Of a DNA stretch of 64,000 bases, positions 25,416-34,691 are shown in pieces. The translations under genes and the position numbers were made by a program. The stretch spans positions 116,321 through 180,320 of the forward strand of contig JANXCC010000003.1 in assembly GCA_025060395.1 (NCBI GenBank), in the 5' to 3' direction. The notes beneath the pieces were generated by a model. It was not told the origin of the DNA. It ran no database searches and was given only the letters and a program-made list of their open reading frames with translations. This DNA comes from Candidatus Bipolaricaulota bacterium (lineage in GTDB: Bacteria; Bipolaricaulota; Bipolaricaulia; RBG-16-55-9; DRXL01). Each line of letters opens with the position of its first letter. Position 1 is the stretch's first letter.

Positions 25416-27485
25416 ATGCGAAAGTTTTGGCTAACGGTCGTCGTTTTGAATCTGATTGGAGCAGGTATTGCGCCCCTGGCGCTCGCTAAGATCATCGAAG
25501 TCCCCAAAGATTACCCGACTATCCAAGCCGCAATCAACGCTGCCCAACCAGGCGATCTGATCTTAATCGCCCCTGGCACGTACCAAGAGAATTTGAGGGT
25601 GAGCAAGAGCATCGAGCTGCGCGGCGCCGATATCGGGGTCATCGTGGATGGCTCACGAGCTCGCAATGCACCGACCATTCTGATTCAGCGCACTCGTGAT
25701 GTTATTATTCAGAACTTGGAGATCATCGGCGGGCGCCGCGGCATCCAAGTCGAGCGCAGCCAAAACGTCATCATCAAAAACAATCTCATCTACAAAAATC
25801 GCCGTCAAGGGATCCTCATCACGGAAAACTCTCACGACATCCAGATCATAGAGAACAAGATCCTCGACACGGCTCCGGACGAGGGCAACGTCTTGGGCAA
25901 CGGCATCATTTTGAATCGCACCAAGAATGCCCAGGTCATCAATAACTTCATTGCGCGCAGCGCATGGAGCGGCCTGCGGCTCTTGAGCGCCGTCGCTCAT
26001 ATCGAGAACAACACCCTTGAAGAGAATCGTCATTACGGTATTGAGATCTGGCCGAATTGGGCAGACTCCCCCGACGTGCTCTCCCGCGCGATCGTGCTCG
26101 GCAATCTCCTTAAAAAGAACGTACGCGCTGGAGTCTTCATCACTGAAGAGTCAATCGCTGAGATCCGAAGCAACACAATTCTCGATACACAAGCTGACAG
26201 CGATCAACAGCACGGGCACGGCATCTGGGTCGCCGACGGCGCTCAAGTCACTGTGACTGAAAACACGATCACAGGTAGCCAGGGTCATGGGCTGTTCTTG
26301 GAGTCCGGGCGCGTCTTGCTAGGAGCAAATACAGTGACTGCTAGCACAGGGTGCGGCCTGTACCTAGAAGACGGCGTGTGGCTGACGCCAATAACTTCAG
26401 GGTCACTTGAGCTCTCCGGCAACCAGCAGGGCACGGCCTGCGGCGTGCCTCGCTTCTTGCAGAGCAGCTCGACTAACGATCTTACTGTAACGCTTGAGCC
26501 AGGTGAAACTACCCCAGCTCTTCTCGTGAGGCCAGGGGAGAAGATCAGCGTGCCAGTCATAGTGAGTCATCCCGGCTTGCTCAAGGTGCGCGCGGTCACG
26601 CTTACCCAGGATGCTACGTTAGTGCTGACGCTCTTTGGACCTGGTCAAGAGACCCCACTCGCTCAGGCGCGCAGCCCTCTTCCGCTCTCTCTGAATGTCG
26701 AGGTCTCAAGCGACACTATTGCTTTGGGAACGCGCTGGCGCGCTGTCGTGGAGAACCGCAGCGAAACGAGCGTAATCGTGAATGTTCAGATCTCCGTGCC
26801 AACTCGTCTGGGGAGTTGTAAAGACATTAGCGATGAATTTGGGATCTTGGTCAATCATGTCGCCGACGCCCCTCCGTTCAGCGAAGCTCAGTGCGCTGTG
26901 CTTTACTCGTCGCTGCGCGCTATGCCCGCAGCGATTCGTCGCACTGTAGCGTCCATCACAAACAACCCTCCTGATGAGCGCGTCGCAGGGACATATACGG
27001 GACTAGGGCGGATCAATCTCTTCGGGCCGATGCTCCGGCGGACTCTTGCATTTGTCTTTATCCATGAGATGGGCCATGCTGTCCAAGATCGCTTTGTGAC
27101 GCGCGACCAGAACATGCGCTGGCGCGAGCTCTTTCGGCGCTCCGGCAAAGATCCAGACAACTTCGTGAGCGACTACGCTCGCACCAATGACCATGAAGAC
27201 TTCGCCGAGACGTTTGCCATGTATGTGGACGACGCTATTGGGCTGCTAAAGCTTGCGCGGGAGCGCGCTGCGAGGGGCAAGCCCATACTTTTAGAAAAAG
27301 TCAAATTCATGGCCGAGCTTTTCAAGCAGCTTGGTCCCGAGAACTCGATCTCGACGTTGGTCTACCAAGTGCGCCTCAAGAGCGACGACGAACGCACTCG
27401 GGTGCTCGTGCGCCGCGTCTCGGTCTCATTCGATAGTGAGGGCTTGCCCGTGCTGCCCGCTCTGATCGAATGGGAAGAGTTTTAG
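25416..27485 (+). CDS. Secreted beta-helix protein fused to a zincin metallopeptidase-like domain
   Basis: 689 residues. A signal peptide (about 1-24, ending LALA) precedes a NosD-like right-handed parallel beta-helix (about 28-330), with repeats such as IIEN-, VINN- and ITEN-type turns. A linking beta region follows (about 350-460). The C-terminal part holds H550-EMG-H554 and then HEDFAETFAMYV (E598), a zincin pattern resembling the anthrax lethal-factor-like peptidase fold. The combination suggests a secreted enzyme that docks to a carbohydrate or surface through the helix. A GAGGAGG site precedes the ATG and a TATAAT is at 25377-25382. Confidence 0.8.
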   Translation: MRKFWLTVVVLNLIGAGIAPLALAKIIEVPKDYPTIQAAINAAQPGDLILIAPGTYQENLRVSKSIELRGADIGVIVDGSRARNAPTILIQRTRDVIIQNLEIIGGRRGIQVERSQNVIIKNNLIYKNRRQGILITENSHDIQIIENKILDTAPDEGNVLGNGIILNRTKNAQVINNFIARSAWSGLRLLSAVAHIENNTLEENRHYGIEIWPNWADSPDVLSRAIVLGNLLKKNVRAGVFITEESIAEIRSNTILDTQADSDQQHGHGIWVADGAQVTVTENTITGSQGHGLFLESGRVLLGANTVTASTGCGLYLEDGVWLTPITSGSLELSGNQQGTACGVPRFLQSSSTNDLTVTLEPGETTPALLVRPGEKISVPVIVSHPGLLKVRAVTLTQDATLVLTLFGPGQETPLAQARSPLPLSLNVEVSSDTIALGTRWRAVVENRSETSVIVNVQISVPTRLGSCKDISDEFGILVNHVADAPPFSEAQCAVLYSSLRAMPAAIRRTVASITNNPPDERVAGTYTGLGRINLFGPMLRRTLAFVFIHEMGHAVQDRFVTRDQNMRWRELFRRSGKDPDNFVSDYARTNDHEDFAETFAMYVDDAIGLLKLARERAARGKPILLEKVKFMAELFKQLGPENSISTLVYQVRLKSDDERTRVLVRRVSVSFDSEGLPVLPALIEWEEF

Positions 27486-27532
27486 TTGGTGGTTGGGATG
27501 CCCAACAAGGCCACGATCAAGTTCACCTATAA

Positions 27533-28789
27533 TCAGCTTGATCGCTCGGCAATCTGTCTGACTGTCTCTGCAACTGTGAGCAGCTGTTCTTCTCCGCTGC
27601 GCATGTCTCGTAGTTTCACTTTGCCTTGAGCGATCTCATCCGGCCCGACGATGACGACAAAGGGGATGTCATAGGCATTGGCGTACTTGAGCCCATCGCT
27701 GATGCCCTTAGCTAAAAAATCTATATCTGTTTTGATCCCTGCGCGGCGGAGTTGCTGACAGACCCTGCGCCCTTCATCGAGCAAGTTTTTGAATGGGATA
27801 ACGTAAGCTTGAGTGACCGTCTTGCGCGTGGGCAGATCGCGGCGCTGCTCCTTTAGCACTTCCATGATGGGCTCCAGCCCAAACGAGATCCCCACAGCAG
27901 GGATCTTTTCAGCACCCCCGAGAAACTGTCCGATCATGTTGTCGTAGCGTCCGCCCGCGGCGAGCGACCCTGTGACCGAAGACTCTTTCGCATAGACTTC
28001 ATAGATCGTCCCGGTGTAGTATGACAGCCCTCGCGCGAGCGATGGCGTCCAGACAACGCGCGCGTCTTGCAGATAGCCCAGGATGGGCTCTAGCTCCCGG
28101 TAGCCCTCGCCCCTCTTGAGCGCTTCTGGGTCTTGCGCTCCACCGAGAAAGCGCTCGGCCTTGACTTGGGGAATGCCGCGCTCTGTCATCTCGCGGATGA
28201 CCCCAGCCGGCCCAATCTTCTCAAGCTTATCTAACGAGAGAATCGCCGTCTCTGCCAGCTCTTCGGGAATCTGAGCGGCCCGCGCCAGCTCATAGAGCAC
28301 CTTTCTGTTGTTGATCTTCACGACAATCTCGATCTTCAATCGCTCGAAGACCTCGAGCGCTAGCTGCACGCATTCAGCATCGGCCAAGGGCGAGCTGGAA
28401 CCAACAATGTCGGCATCGCACTGATAGAATTCTCTTGTGCGCCCTTTCTTGATCGGCCCATCCCGATAGACCGTGCCGATCTGATAGCGTTTAAACGGTC
28501 TTTTGATGGTTGGGTTCATGCCGACAAAACGAGCTAACGGGACGGTGAGATCATAGCGCAGCCCTAAGTCTCGGCCTCCTTGGTCTTTGAGCTTGAATGT
28601 TTCTTTTAAGATCTCTTCTCCCCCGGAGTATTTCGCCGAGAGCACTTCCCACCGCTCGACGACAGGGGTCTCCAACGGGCTAAAGCCATAGAGCTCAAAG
28701 ATCTCTTTGAGTACAGCTATGACTTCATCCCGAAGGATCTTCTCTTCGGGCGGGAAGTCACGCATCCCTCGTGGAAGTTGAAGCTCCAT
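27533..28789 (-). CDS. hisS: Histidyl-tRNA synthetase
   Basis: 418 residues, class II. Motif 2 (YRDGPIKKGRTREFYQCDADIVG), the histidine-binding ARGLSYYTGTIYEVY and motif 3 (ISFGLEPIM) are in order, and the C-terminal anticodon domain is complete. It charges tRNA-His. It is the last gene after acpP on the same strand, with a hairpin in the 68-bp gap. It converges with the beta-helix/zincin gene, 47 bp apart. Confidence 0.97.
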   Translation of the reverse strand: MELQLPRGMRDFPPEEKILRDEVIAVLKEIFELYGFSPLETPVVERWEVLSAKYSGGEEILKETFKLKDQGGRDLGLRYDLTVPLARFVGMNPTIKRPFKRYQIGTVYRDGPIKKGRTREFYQCDADIVGSSSPLADAECVQLALEVFERLKIEIVVKINNRKVLYELARAAQIPEELAETAILSLDKLEKIGPAGVIREMTERGIPQVKAERFLGGAQDPEALKRGEGYRELEPILGYLQDARVVWTPSLARGLSYYTGTIYEVYAKESSVTGSLAAGGRYDNMIGQFLGGAEKIPAVGISFGLEPIMEVLKEQRRDLPTRKTVTQAYVIPFKNLLDEGRRVCQQLRRAGIKTDIDFLAKGISDGLKYANAYDIPFVVIVGPDEIAQGKVKLRDMRSGEEQLLTVAETVRQIAERSS

Positions 28790-28806
28790 AGCATGCTAAT
28801 AGATAA

Positions 28807-28829
28807 GCCCCATCACCCGCTGATGGGGC
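28807..28829 (-). terminator. Hairpin between acpP and hisS
   Basis: GCCCCATCA (28807-28815) and TGATGGGGC (28821-28829) form a perfect 9-bp stem with a 5-nt loop. On the minus strand it is followed by TTATCTATT, which is only partly U-rich. It may lower read-through from the fatty-acid operon into hisS. Confidence 0.5.
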
Positions 28830-28857
28830 AGGCATGAGCCGTGAATCCCGAAGTCGT

Positions 28858-29115
28858 TTATGCTGCCTTGGCCTGCTGCGCCTCGACCTTCTGTTTAATG
28901 TATTCAATCGCTTGCCCAACCGTCTGGAGCTTTTCTGCGTCCTCATCAGGGATCTCAATGCCGAACTCGTCCTCGATCTCCATGATCATCTCGACGGTGT
29001 CCAAGGAGTCCGCCCCGAGATCTTCTATAAATGAAGCATCATCGGTGACTTCCTCGATGTCCACCATCAGTTGCTCCGCGATGATCCGGCGCACCTGCTC
29101 AGCGATGTCTGCCAT
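28858..29115 (-). CDS. acpP: Acyl carrier protein
   Basis: 85 residues, highly acidic, with S37 in GADSLDTVE as the phosphopantetheine attachment site. It carries growing acyl chains for the Fab enzymes encoded just upstream. The C-terminus has a short basic/alanine tail (VEAQQAKAA). A GGAGGAGAAGG site precedes the ATG. Confidence 0.97.
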   Translation of the reverse strand: MADIAEQVRRIIAEQLMVDIEEVTDDASFIEDLGADSLDTVEMIMEIEDEFGIEIPDEDAEKLQTVGQAIEYIKQKVEAQQAKAA

Positions 29116-29176
29116 AGTCCTTCTCCTCCTCTATGGGCTTGATCTTGACGCAAAAATCTCAGTTTGTCAAGTCAGC

Positions 29177-29923
29177 CTAGATCATTACCAGGCCGCCATC
29201 GACATTGATCACGTGTCCTGTTATATACGATGCGCGCTCCGAAAGCAAGAAGCACACGACTTCCGCAACCTCTTCAGGTCGACCAAATCGCCCCAACGGG
29301 ATCGCTTCGAGATATCTCTTCTGAAGCTCGGCCGAGAGCTCTTGGGTCATAGCCGTCTCGATGAACCCCGGGGCCACAGCGTTGACCCGAATTCCTCGAG
29401 AAGCCAGTTCACGCGCCACGCTCTTAGTGAACCCGATCAGCCCAGCCTTGGCTGCCGAGTAATTCGCTTGTCCAGCATTGCCCACTTGTCCTGCAACCGA
29501 AGCAACATTGACAATTGCTCCAGACCGTTGCTTAAGCATCCACCGCGCCACAGCCTTGGTGCAATAATATGCACCGTTTAAGTTCGTGGTCAAGACCGCG
29601 TCCCACTCGTCGTCCTTCATCCTCAGCAAAAGATTGTCTTTTGTAATACCTGCGTTGTTCACCAAGAAATCTATACGCCCTTCACTGCTGAAGATCTCTT
29701 CGATCAGTTCGTTTATCTGGAGGGAATTCGTGACGTCAGCGGGGGCGAAGACACAGCGCGCGCCGAGTTCTTGTTCCAAGGTCTGCCCGGCTTGTTGATC
29801 GCGCGCGATGACATAGACTTTCGCCCCACGAGAGACGAGCATCTTCGCAATCGCTTTGCCGATGCCGCGCGTCCCACCAGTAACGATCCCAACCTTCCCA
29901 ACAAAGTCCTGAAGGTCGCTCAT
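29177..29923 (-). CDS. fabG: 3-oxoacyl-ACP reductase
   Basis: 248 residues of the short-chain dehydrogenase fold. The NADP site TGGTRGIGKAIA is near 15-26, NNAG at 89-92, and the catalytic triad is S142, Y155, K159. It reduces 3-ketoacyl-ACP in fatty-acid elongation. Its start overlaps the fabD stop by ATGA, and acpP follows after 61 bp. Confidence 0.96.
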   Translation of the reverse strand: MSDLQDFVGKVGIVTGGTRGIGKAIAKMLVSRGAKVYVIARDQQAGQTLEQELGARCVFAPADVTNSLQINELIEEIFSSEGRIDFLVNNAGITKDNLLLRMKDDEWDAVLTTNLNGAYYCTKAVARWMLKQRSGAIVNVASVAGQVGNAGQANYSAAKAGLIGFTKSVARELASRGIRVNAVAPGFIETAMTQELSAELQKRYLEAIPLGRFGRPEEVAEVVCFLLSERASYITGHVINVDGGLVMI

Positions 29924-30816
29924 GGCATCACCTGAGCAAAGCTCAGCGCTTCACTCTCTTTGTCTATTCTCCTGATGAGCTTGGTGAGCACATCTCCTGG
30001 CCCAACTTCAATAAAGCGCCCCACGCCTAGAGCTTTGAGCTTGAGCACATAGTCAGCCCAGCGAACCGGTGCGGTGATCTGGCGCATCAGCAATGCTTTC
30101 ATTCTGTCGGGATCGGTCTCCGGCTCGCCACTGACAGTCGAGATCACTGGAAACGCGGGCTTGGAGAATGGGATCTTCTCAATCTCCGGCTTTAAACGCT
30201 CTTCCGCAGGCTTCATCAGCGAGCTATGAAACGGCGCCGACACAGCGAGCTCGATCCCCTTACCCCCAAGAGCTTCTGCGAGCGCTTTTGCTCTCAGCAC
30301 GGCTTCTCTTCGCCCGGAGATCACGATCTGCTCCGGGGAGTTATAGTTGGCCAGCTCCGCGCCAGTCTGGACGCAGATCTCCTGAACCCTTTCAGCATCT
30401 ACTTTCAAAAGGGCAACCATGCTCCCTTGCCCTGGGGGTACAACCTCCTGCATCAATCTCCCGCGCAGGTGCACCAGCCGAAGTCCCTCTTCTAGGCTGA
30501 ATACCCCAGCACAGACCAACGCCGAATACTCCCCTAGGCTGTGCCCAGCCGCATAATCGGGCCTCTGTCCTAACAGCTCAAACTTGATGACACTGTCTAA
30601 GAGAATCGCTGGCTGAGCAAACTCCGTCAACTTCAGCTTCTCTTCTGGCCCAAAGAAGATCAACTCGCGAAGATCAAAACCTAGCGCTTCATGAGCGCGT
30701 TGATAGAACGGCTCAACCCGAGCGCTATACTTTTCGTACAGCTCTCTCCCCATGCCCACATGCTGCGAACCTTGGCCGGGAAAGACACACGCCGTCTTCA
30801 CTCCTGCCGGAGGCAT
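29920..30816 (-). CDS. fabD: Malonyl-CoA:ACP transacylase
   Basis: 298 residues with FPGQGSQHVGMG near the N-terminus and the nucleophile S93 in GHSLGEYSAL. The later histidine is in SAPFHSSLM. It loads malonate onto ACP. It sits between plsX (6 bp upstream) and fabG (4-bp overlap). The ribosome-binding site is poor, suggesting translation coupled to plsX. Confidence 0.96.
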   Translation of the reverse strand: MPPAGVKTACVFPGQGSQHVGMGRELYEKYSARVEPFYQRAHEALGFDLRELIFFGPEEKLKLTEFAQPAILLDSVIKFELLGQRPDYAAGHSLGEYSALVCAGVFSLEEGLRLVHLRGRLMQEVVPPGQGSMVALLKVDAERVQEICVQTGAELANYNSPEQIVISGRREAVLRAKALAEALGGKGIELAVSAPFHSSLMKPAEERLKPEIEKIPFSKPAFPVISTVSGEPETDPDRMKALLMRQITAPVRWADYVLKLKALGVGRFIEVGPGDVLTKLIRRIDKESEALSFAQVMP

Positions 30817-30822
30817 CGTCGT

Positions 30823-31854
30823 TTATGAGGCCCCCTTCAGCACTGGGACCAACCCCAGATGCACCAAGCTCTCATGTACTCCCCGCTCGATCTTCCCCAC
30901 AACGTCGTGTTCCACGGATTCCTTGGCTACCCTCAGGGCGTTCTTGATCGCTTCGGCATTGGAGTTCCCATGCGCGATGATAACGACACCGCGTACCCCA
31001 AGCAAAGGAGCTCCTCCATGGTGAACCGCGCTCATCTCGCGCTTGATCTTGGTCAACGCTGGCCAGAGGAACGGCAGCCCCAGCTTGGCTAGGAAGCTCT
31101 TCTCGATCTCTCGTTTCAAGTACCGTACGGTGACAATAGCTGCCCCTTCGTAAGCCTTCAAACAGATATTGCCCGTAAAGCCATCAGTCACGACGACGTC
31201 GAAGCCCCCTTCCACGAGTCTATTCGGCTCGACGTTACCAGCGAAGTTGGGCAACTCTTGCTGAAGATACGCGAACGCCTTAAGAGCCTGAGAGTCTCCT
31301 TTCTGGGGCTCTTCGCCGATGTTGAGCAACCCTACGCGCGGGTTCTGCACCCCTAAAATCTCACGCATGTAGATAGTCCCCATGATCCCAAATTCTAAGA
31401 GATGTTCCGGATCACACTCCGCATTGGCTCCCACGTCAATCATCAGGGTGCGCCGTCCTTCCAGCGTAGGGACTAGTACCCCAATGCCTGGGCGATCGAT
31501 CTCCGGCAGCCTGCCCAAATTGAAGAGCGCTGCGGCCATGACTGCTCCGGTGTTGGCCGGGCTGACGAAGGCATCAGCGTCGCCGTGGCGCACCGCGCGA
31601 ATGCCTTGAACGAGCGAGCTCTTCTTCTTCCTGCGCACGGCCTCTACTGGCGCTTCGTTCATAGTGATCTCTTCGGGAGCATGCAGGATCGAGTATCGGG
31701 TGACCTGGGGATATTTGCGGAGCTCGCGCTCGATGAGCGCCTGATCTCCAGCGAAGACCACTTCGATGTCGTACTCTTGGATCGCCGCGACGCCCCCCGC
31801 AATCAACTCTGCTGGAGAACGGTCTCCTCCTAGGGTATCGAGAACGATCTTCAC
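30823..31854 (-). CDS. plsX: Phosphate acyltransferase
   Basis: 343 residues. PlsX transfers acyl groups from acyl-ACP to phosphate, starting phospholipid synthesis. The opening VLDTLGGDRSPAELIAGG, then SPANTGAVMAA, VGANAECDPEHL and TDGFTGNICLK identify it. GTG 31854, with AGGAGGG 8 bp upstream, is preferred to 31893, which lies in the promoter region. It leads the plsX-fabD-fabG-acpP operon. The usual fabH is missing between plsX and fabD. Confidence 0.95.
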   Translation of the reverse strand: MKIVLDTLGGDRSPAELIAGGVAAIQEYDIEVVFAGDQALIERELRKYPQVTRYSILHAPEEITMNEAPVEAVRRKKKSSLVQGIRAVRHGDADAFVSPANTGAVMAAALFNLGRLPEIDRPGIGVLVPTLEGRRTLMIDVGANAECDPEHLLEFGIMGTIYMREILGVQNPRVGLLNIGEEPQKGDSQALKAFAYLQQELPNFAGNVEPNRLVEGGFDVVVTDGFTGNICLKAYEGAAIVTVRYLKREIEKSFLAKLGLPFLWPALTKIKREMSAVHHGGAPLLGVRGVVIIAHGNSNAEAIKNALRVAKESVEHDVVGKIERGVHESLVHLGLVPVLKGAS

Positions 31855-31883
31855 AAAACTTCCCTCCTGTGTAGTTTGTTTGT

Positions 31884-31912
31884 ACACTAGCAAACAGCCC
31901 GCAAGCTGTCAA
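31884..31912 (-). promoter_or_regulatory. Promoter of the plsX-fabD-fabG-acpP operon
   Basis: On the minus strand a perfect TTGACA (31912-31907) and TAGTGT (31889-31884) are 17 bp apart, 29 bp before the GTG start of plsX. No obvious FapR-type palindrome is seen around it. Confidence 0.65.
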
Positions 31913-32035
31913 GTATATCGACGCGGGAGATAGAAGTTTAATATGCACCCTAACTTCTGCTGGGGCTCACCCACACGAATGATAGACACTCTGGGACTGA
32001 TTGAAGAGCGCACGCGTGTCTCATAACGCTCCTTC

Positions 32036-33073
32036 TTATAGACTATAGTCGACTTCGTGTGCGCTTTCTAAGAACGCCGCTAACAGATCGATGGCAGCGT
32101 GGATGTCGTCTTTATGCGCGGCCTCGACGACCGAGTGCAAATATCGTGTCGGAATGGAGAGCGTGATCGTAGCGACACCCTCGCGTGTTAGCTGAATCGC
32201 TCCAGCGTCGGTCCCACCCCGGGGTAGGATCTCCATCTGATACTTGATGTTCTTGTGTTCGGCGATCTGGCGCATGGCGCGCACGAGCTTGGGGTTCGAG
32301 ATCGAGAGCGAGTCTTTAATCTTTATAGCGACGCCGGCGCCGAGCTTCGTGACGTGTTCGTGCTCGCCTACGCCAGGGACATCGCTGGCAACCGTGACAT
32401 CGAGCGCGACCCCAATGTCCGGCGCGATGTTAAAACTCGAGACCCGCGCCCCGCGCACCCCAACTTCTTCTTGGGTCGTGGCTACAGCGTAAATATCGCA
32501 GACGTGCTTTTTGGCTCTTCTCACGGCCTCGATCATGACATAGACGCCCACACGATCATCGAGCGCCTTGCAGGAGACGAGATGGCCTATTTCCGCAAAG
32601 TCTTGCTGGAGCGTGACGAAGTCCCCAATCCGAACACGCTTCTTGACCTCGTCTGCTGGCAGCCCTAAGTCTATAAAGAGATCTTTGAATTCGACGGGCT
32701 TCTTTCGTTCTTCCTCGGAGAGAATGTGCGGAGGCTTTGAGCCGATGATTCCTAGCAAGTCTCCGCTCTCGGTATGCACCACGACGCGCTGGGCCATCAA
32801 GACTCGAGGATCGAACCCGCCAACGGGATCAATGCGCACAAAGCCCGACTTCTCGTCCACATGTGAAACTAAGAAGCCGATCTCGTCCATGTGCGCCGCG
32901 AGCATCACTTTGGGACCGTGCCCGCTGCCCCTCTTGAACGCGATGACGTTTCCAAGAGCGTCGGTACGGATCTCGTCACAGAGCTGCTCGAGTTCCGAGA
33001 GGACCAACGCGCGCACAGCTTCTTCGCGCCCCGGCACGCCGTGAGCCTCACAGAGCCTCTTGAGTAATTCCAT
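32036..33073 (-). CDS. M42-family aminopeptidase
   Basis: 345 residues. M42 enzymes form large tetrahedral di-zinc aminopeptidases in the cytoplasm. The metal-site segments are MLAAHMDEIGF (H and D), CKALDDRVG, ATTQEEVGVRGA (the catalytic EE pair) and ALDVTVASD, with RGGTDAGAIQLTREG and IPTRYLHSV near the C-terminus. Length and order are normal. It is transcribed away from the patatin gene. Confidence 0.95.
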   Translation of the reverse strand: MELLKRLCEAHGVPGREEAVRALVLSELEQLCDEIRTDALGNVIAFKRGSGHGPKVMLAAHMDEIGFLVSHVDEKSGFVRIDPVGGFDPRVLMAQRVVVHTESGDLLGIIGSKPPHILSEEERKKPVEFKDLFIDLGLPADEVKKRVRIGDFVTLQQDFAEIGHLVSCKALDDRVGVYVMIEAVRRAKKHVCDIYAVATTQEEVGVRGARVSSFNIAPDIGVALDVTVASDVPGVGEHEHVTKLGAGVAIKIKDSLSISNPKLVRAMRQIAEHKNIKYQMEILPRGGTDAGAIQLTREGVATITLSIPTRYLHSVVEAAHKDDIHAAIDLLAAFLESAHEVDYSL

Positions 33074-33133
33074 GGTTGATCACCTCGCTGTCAGAGATCT
33101 CCCACAGTAACGCAGAGCGAACCAGAAGTCAAA

Positions 33134-33163
33134 TTGACCGGTTTATCGAGCGATTTCTATAAT
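33134..33163 (+). promoter_or_regulatory. Promoter of the patatin-like gene
   Basis: TTGACC (33134-33139) and a perfect TATAAT (33158-33163) are 18 bp apart. The ATG lies 16 bp beyond the -10, leaving a leader of about 10 nt. Confidence 0.65.
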
Positions 33164-33179
33164 ACAGTATAGGTCTTCT

Positions 33180-34025
33180 ATGAAAAAAATTGCCCTGGTG
33201 CTCAGCAGCGGCGGCCCGCGCGGGGCAGCCCACGTTGGTGTGCTCAAGGTGCTCGCCGAGCACAAGATCCCAATCTCTCTTATTGTGGGCAGCTCTATCG
33301 GCGCGATGATTGGAGGAGCCTATGCCGCAGGGATCAGCGTCGCTCAGCTCGAACAGGAATGGTTGAAGATAGATTTTTGGCGCATCGCTAGGAGCTTGCA
33401 GCCGACCCTACCCATCCACGGTTGGTCAAAGGGGTCTGCCGTCGAGCGCTTCTTGAGAGAGATCCTCGGCGGCGACCCGCCGATCGAAAAGCTGCCCATC
33501 CCCTTTGTGGCGGTCGCGACGGACTTAGATACGGGCGAGCGCGTTTTACTCCACGAGGGCTCTCTGATCGAAGCAATTCGCGCGAGCTTTTCGATCCCGG
33601 GGCTCTTTGTACCGGTCGAGCGCCAGGGACGCCACCTCGTCGATGGAGGTCTGGTTAGTCCGTTGCCTGTAGATGTGGCACGCCAGCTGGGAGCCGACGT
33701 CGTTATCGCTGCCGATGTCAACCTAGGCTCCAGGCGCTATCGCATTGCGCATCGGCCCAAAGGCGCACCAGGACTGTTTGAGTCTCTAGATCTGGCGATA
33801 TCGATCTTCGTGTGGCGGCTGACCGAGCTGACGCTTGAACTTGCACCCCCAGATGTGCTCATCACCCCGGAGATTCCCGATGACTCACTCGTAGGGAATT
33901 TCAGCTACCATCGAGCGGAGGAACGGATTGCCCTCGGAGAGGCCGCTGCCCGAGCCAAGCTCCCTGAGATCAAGAAGCTGCTCAAAGCACCAAGTGCACC
34001 AATAGTTGACCCTGATTCGCCTTGA
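33180..34025 (+). CDS. Patatin-like phospholipase
   Basis: 281 residues. The glycine-rich oxyanion loop SSGGPRGAAHVGVL (9-22), nucleophile S39 in GSSIGAM and the DGG motif with D155 (HLVDGGLVSP) form the Ser-Asp dyad of patatins and RssA-like proteins. There is no signal peptide or outer-membrane barrel, so it acts as a cytoplasmic or peripheral lipid acyl hydrolase. Its stop codon overlaps the -35 of the TetR promoter downstream. Confidence 0.93.
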   Translation: MKKIALVLSSGGPRGAAHVGVLKVLAEHKIPISLIVGSSIGAMIGGAYAAGISVAQLEQEWLKIDFWRIARSLQPTLPIHGWSKGSAVERFLREILGGDPPIEKLPIPFVAVATDLDTGERVLLHEGSLIEAIRASFSIPGLFVPVERQGRHLVDGGLVSPLPVDVARQLGADVVIAADVNLGSRRYRIAHRPKGAPGLFESLDLAISIFVWRLTELTLELAPPDVLITPEIPDDSLVGNFSYHRAEERIALGEAAARAKLPEIKKLLKAPSAPIVDPDSP

Positions 34026-34050
34026 CAACCTCCTTAGGGTGCGCTATACT
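34022..34050 (+). promoter_or_regulatory. Promoter of the tetR-RND operon
   Basis: TTGACA (34022-34027) and TATACT (34045-34050) are 17 bp apart, a near-consensus promoter. It overlaps the patatin stop and is followed directly by the palindrome at 34054-34075. Confidence 0.75.
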
Positions 34051-34053
34051 TCC

Positions 34054-34075
34054 CTAGACTGACATGTCAGTCTAG
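34054..34075. promoter_or_regulatory. Perfect 22-bp palindromic operator
   Basis: CTAGACTGACA is followed by its exact reverse complement TGTCAGTCTAG, with no central spacer. The site starts 3 bp after the -10 and ends 2 bp before the tetR ATG. A bound repressor would block the promoter, so it is most likely the autoregulatory site of the TetR protein encoded next. The core ACTGACNNGTCAGT resembles operators of several TetR repressors. Confidence 0.8.
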
Positions 34076-34077
34076 TT

Positions 34078-34686
34078 ATGGCCCGCATAGCTCTAGATAG
34101 AGAGACACGCCGGCAACAGTTGCTCGAGGCGGCAGTTCGCGTCTTCGCCCGCAAGGGATACCGAGAGACGTCGATCGACGATATTATCACTGAAGCCGAG
34201 GTCGCCCGCGGCACCTTCTACCTCTACTTTCCCGGAAAGAAGGAGATCTTCCTTGCTATTATCGATCACTATTTTGAGCTGGTCTCAGAATTAGTGGATC
34301 GTCTCATGGGTGAGGAATGGCCAGCACGGCTCGATCGCGCTCGTTTTCGTGAGCACGTACTTACGTGGTTGCGCTTCTTTATGGAGCATCGAGATCTGAC
34401 GAAGGTGATCTATCGCGAGGCGACTTCGATAGATCCCCAATTTGAGGATCGTTGGAATCGCTTAAGCGAGACGGTGAAGCACTTTCTCATTGAACGAGTG
34501 CGCGCGCTCCAGCGCCGCGGGCACCTGCGCCAGACGCTCGATCCGCACGCCTGGGCGCTCTTTATGGAAGGGGTCTTTCACGCCGCCATCTGCCACTATA
34601 TCCTCCAATTAGATCAGCCCGACTTGGAATGGCTTGCTGATCAGTGGGTAGATCTCATGTTTTGGGGAATTGCTCCAAGGGGGTGA
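34078..34686 (+). CDS. TetR/AcrR-family transcriptional repressor
   Basis: 202 residues. The N-terminal helix-turn-helix (RQQLLEAAVRVFARKGYRE, then TSIDDIITEAEVARGTFYLYF) is typical. The C-terminal helical domain would bind an inducer, here unknown. It probably controls itself and the exported protein, RND transporter and LolA-like protein behind it through the palindrome at 34054-34075. The leader is about 20 nt and consists mostly of that palindrome, with no ribosome-binding site. Confidence 0.93.
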   Translation: MARIALDRETRRQQLLEAAVRVFARKGYRETSIDDIITEAEVARGTFYLYFPGKKEIFLAIIDHYFELVSELVDRLMGEEWPARLDRARFREHVLTWLRFFMEHRDLTKVIYREATSIDPQFEDRWNRLSETVKHFLIERVRALQRRGHLRQTLDPHAWALFMEGVFHAAICHYILQLDQPDLEWLADQWVDLMFWGIAPRG

Positions 34687-34691
34687 AGCTC

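Noticed and set aside
28841..29581. Plus-strand open frame of 246 codons
   Set aside because: It is antisense to acpP and fabG, both of which are certain.
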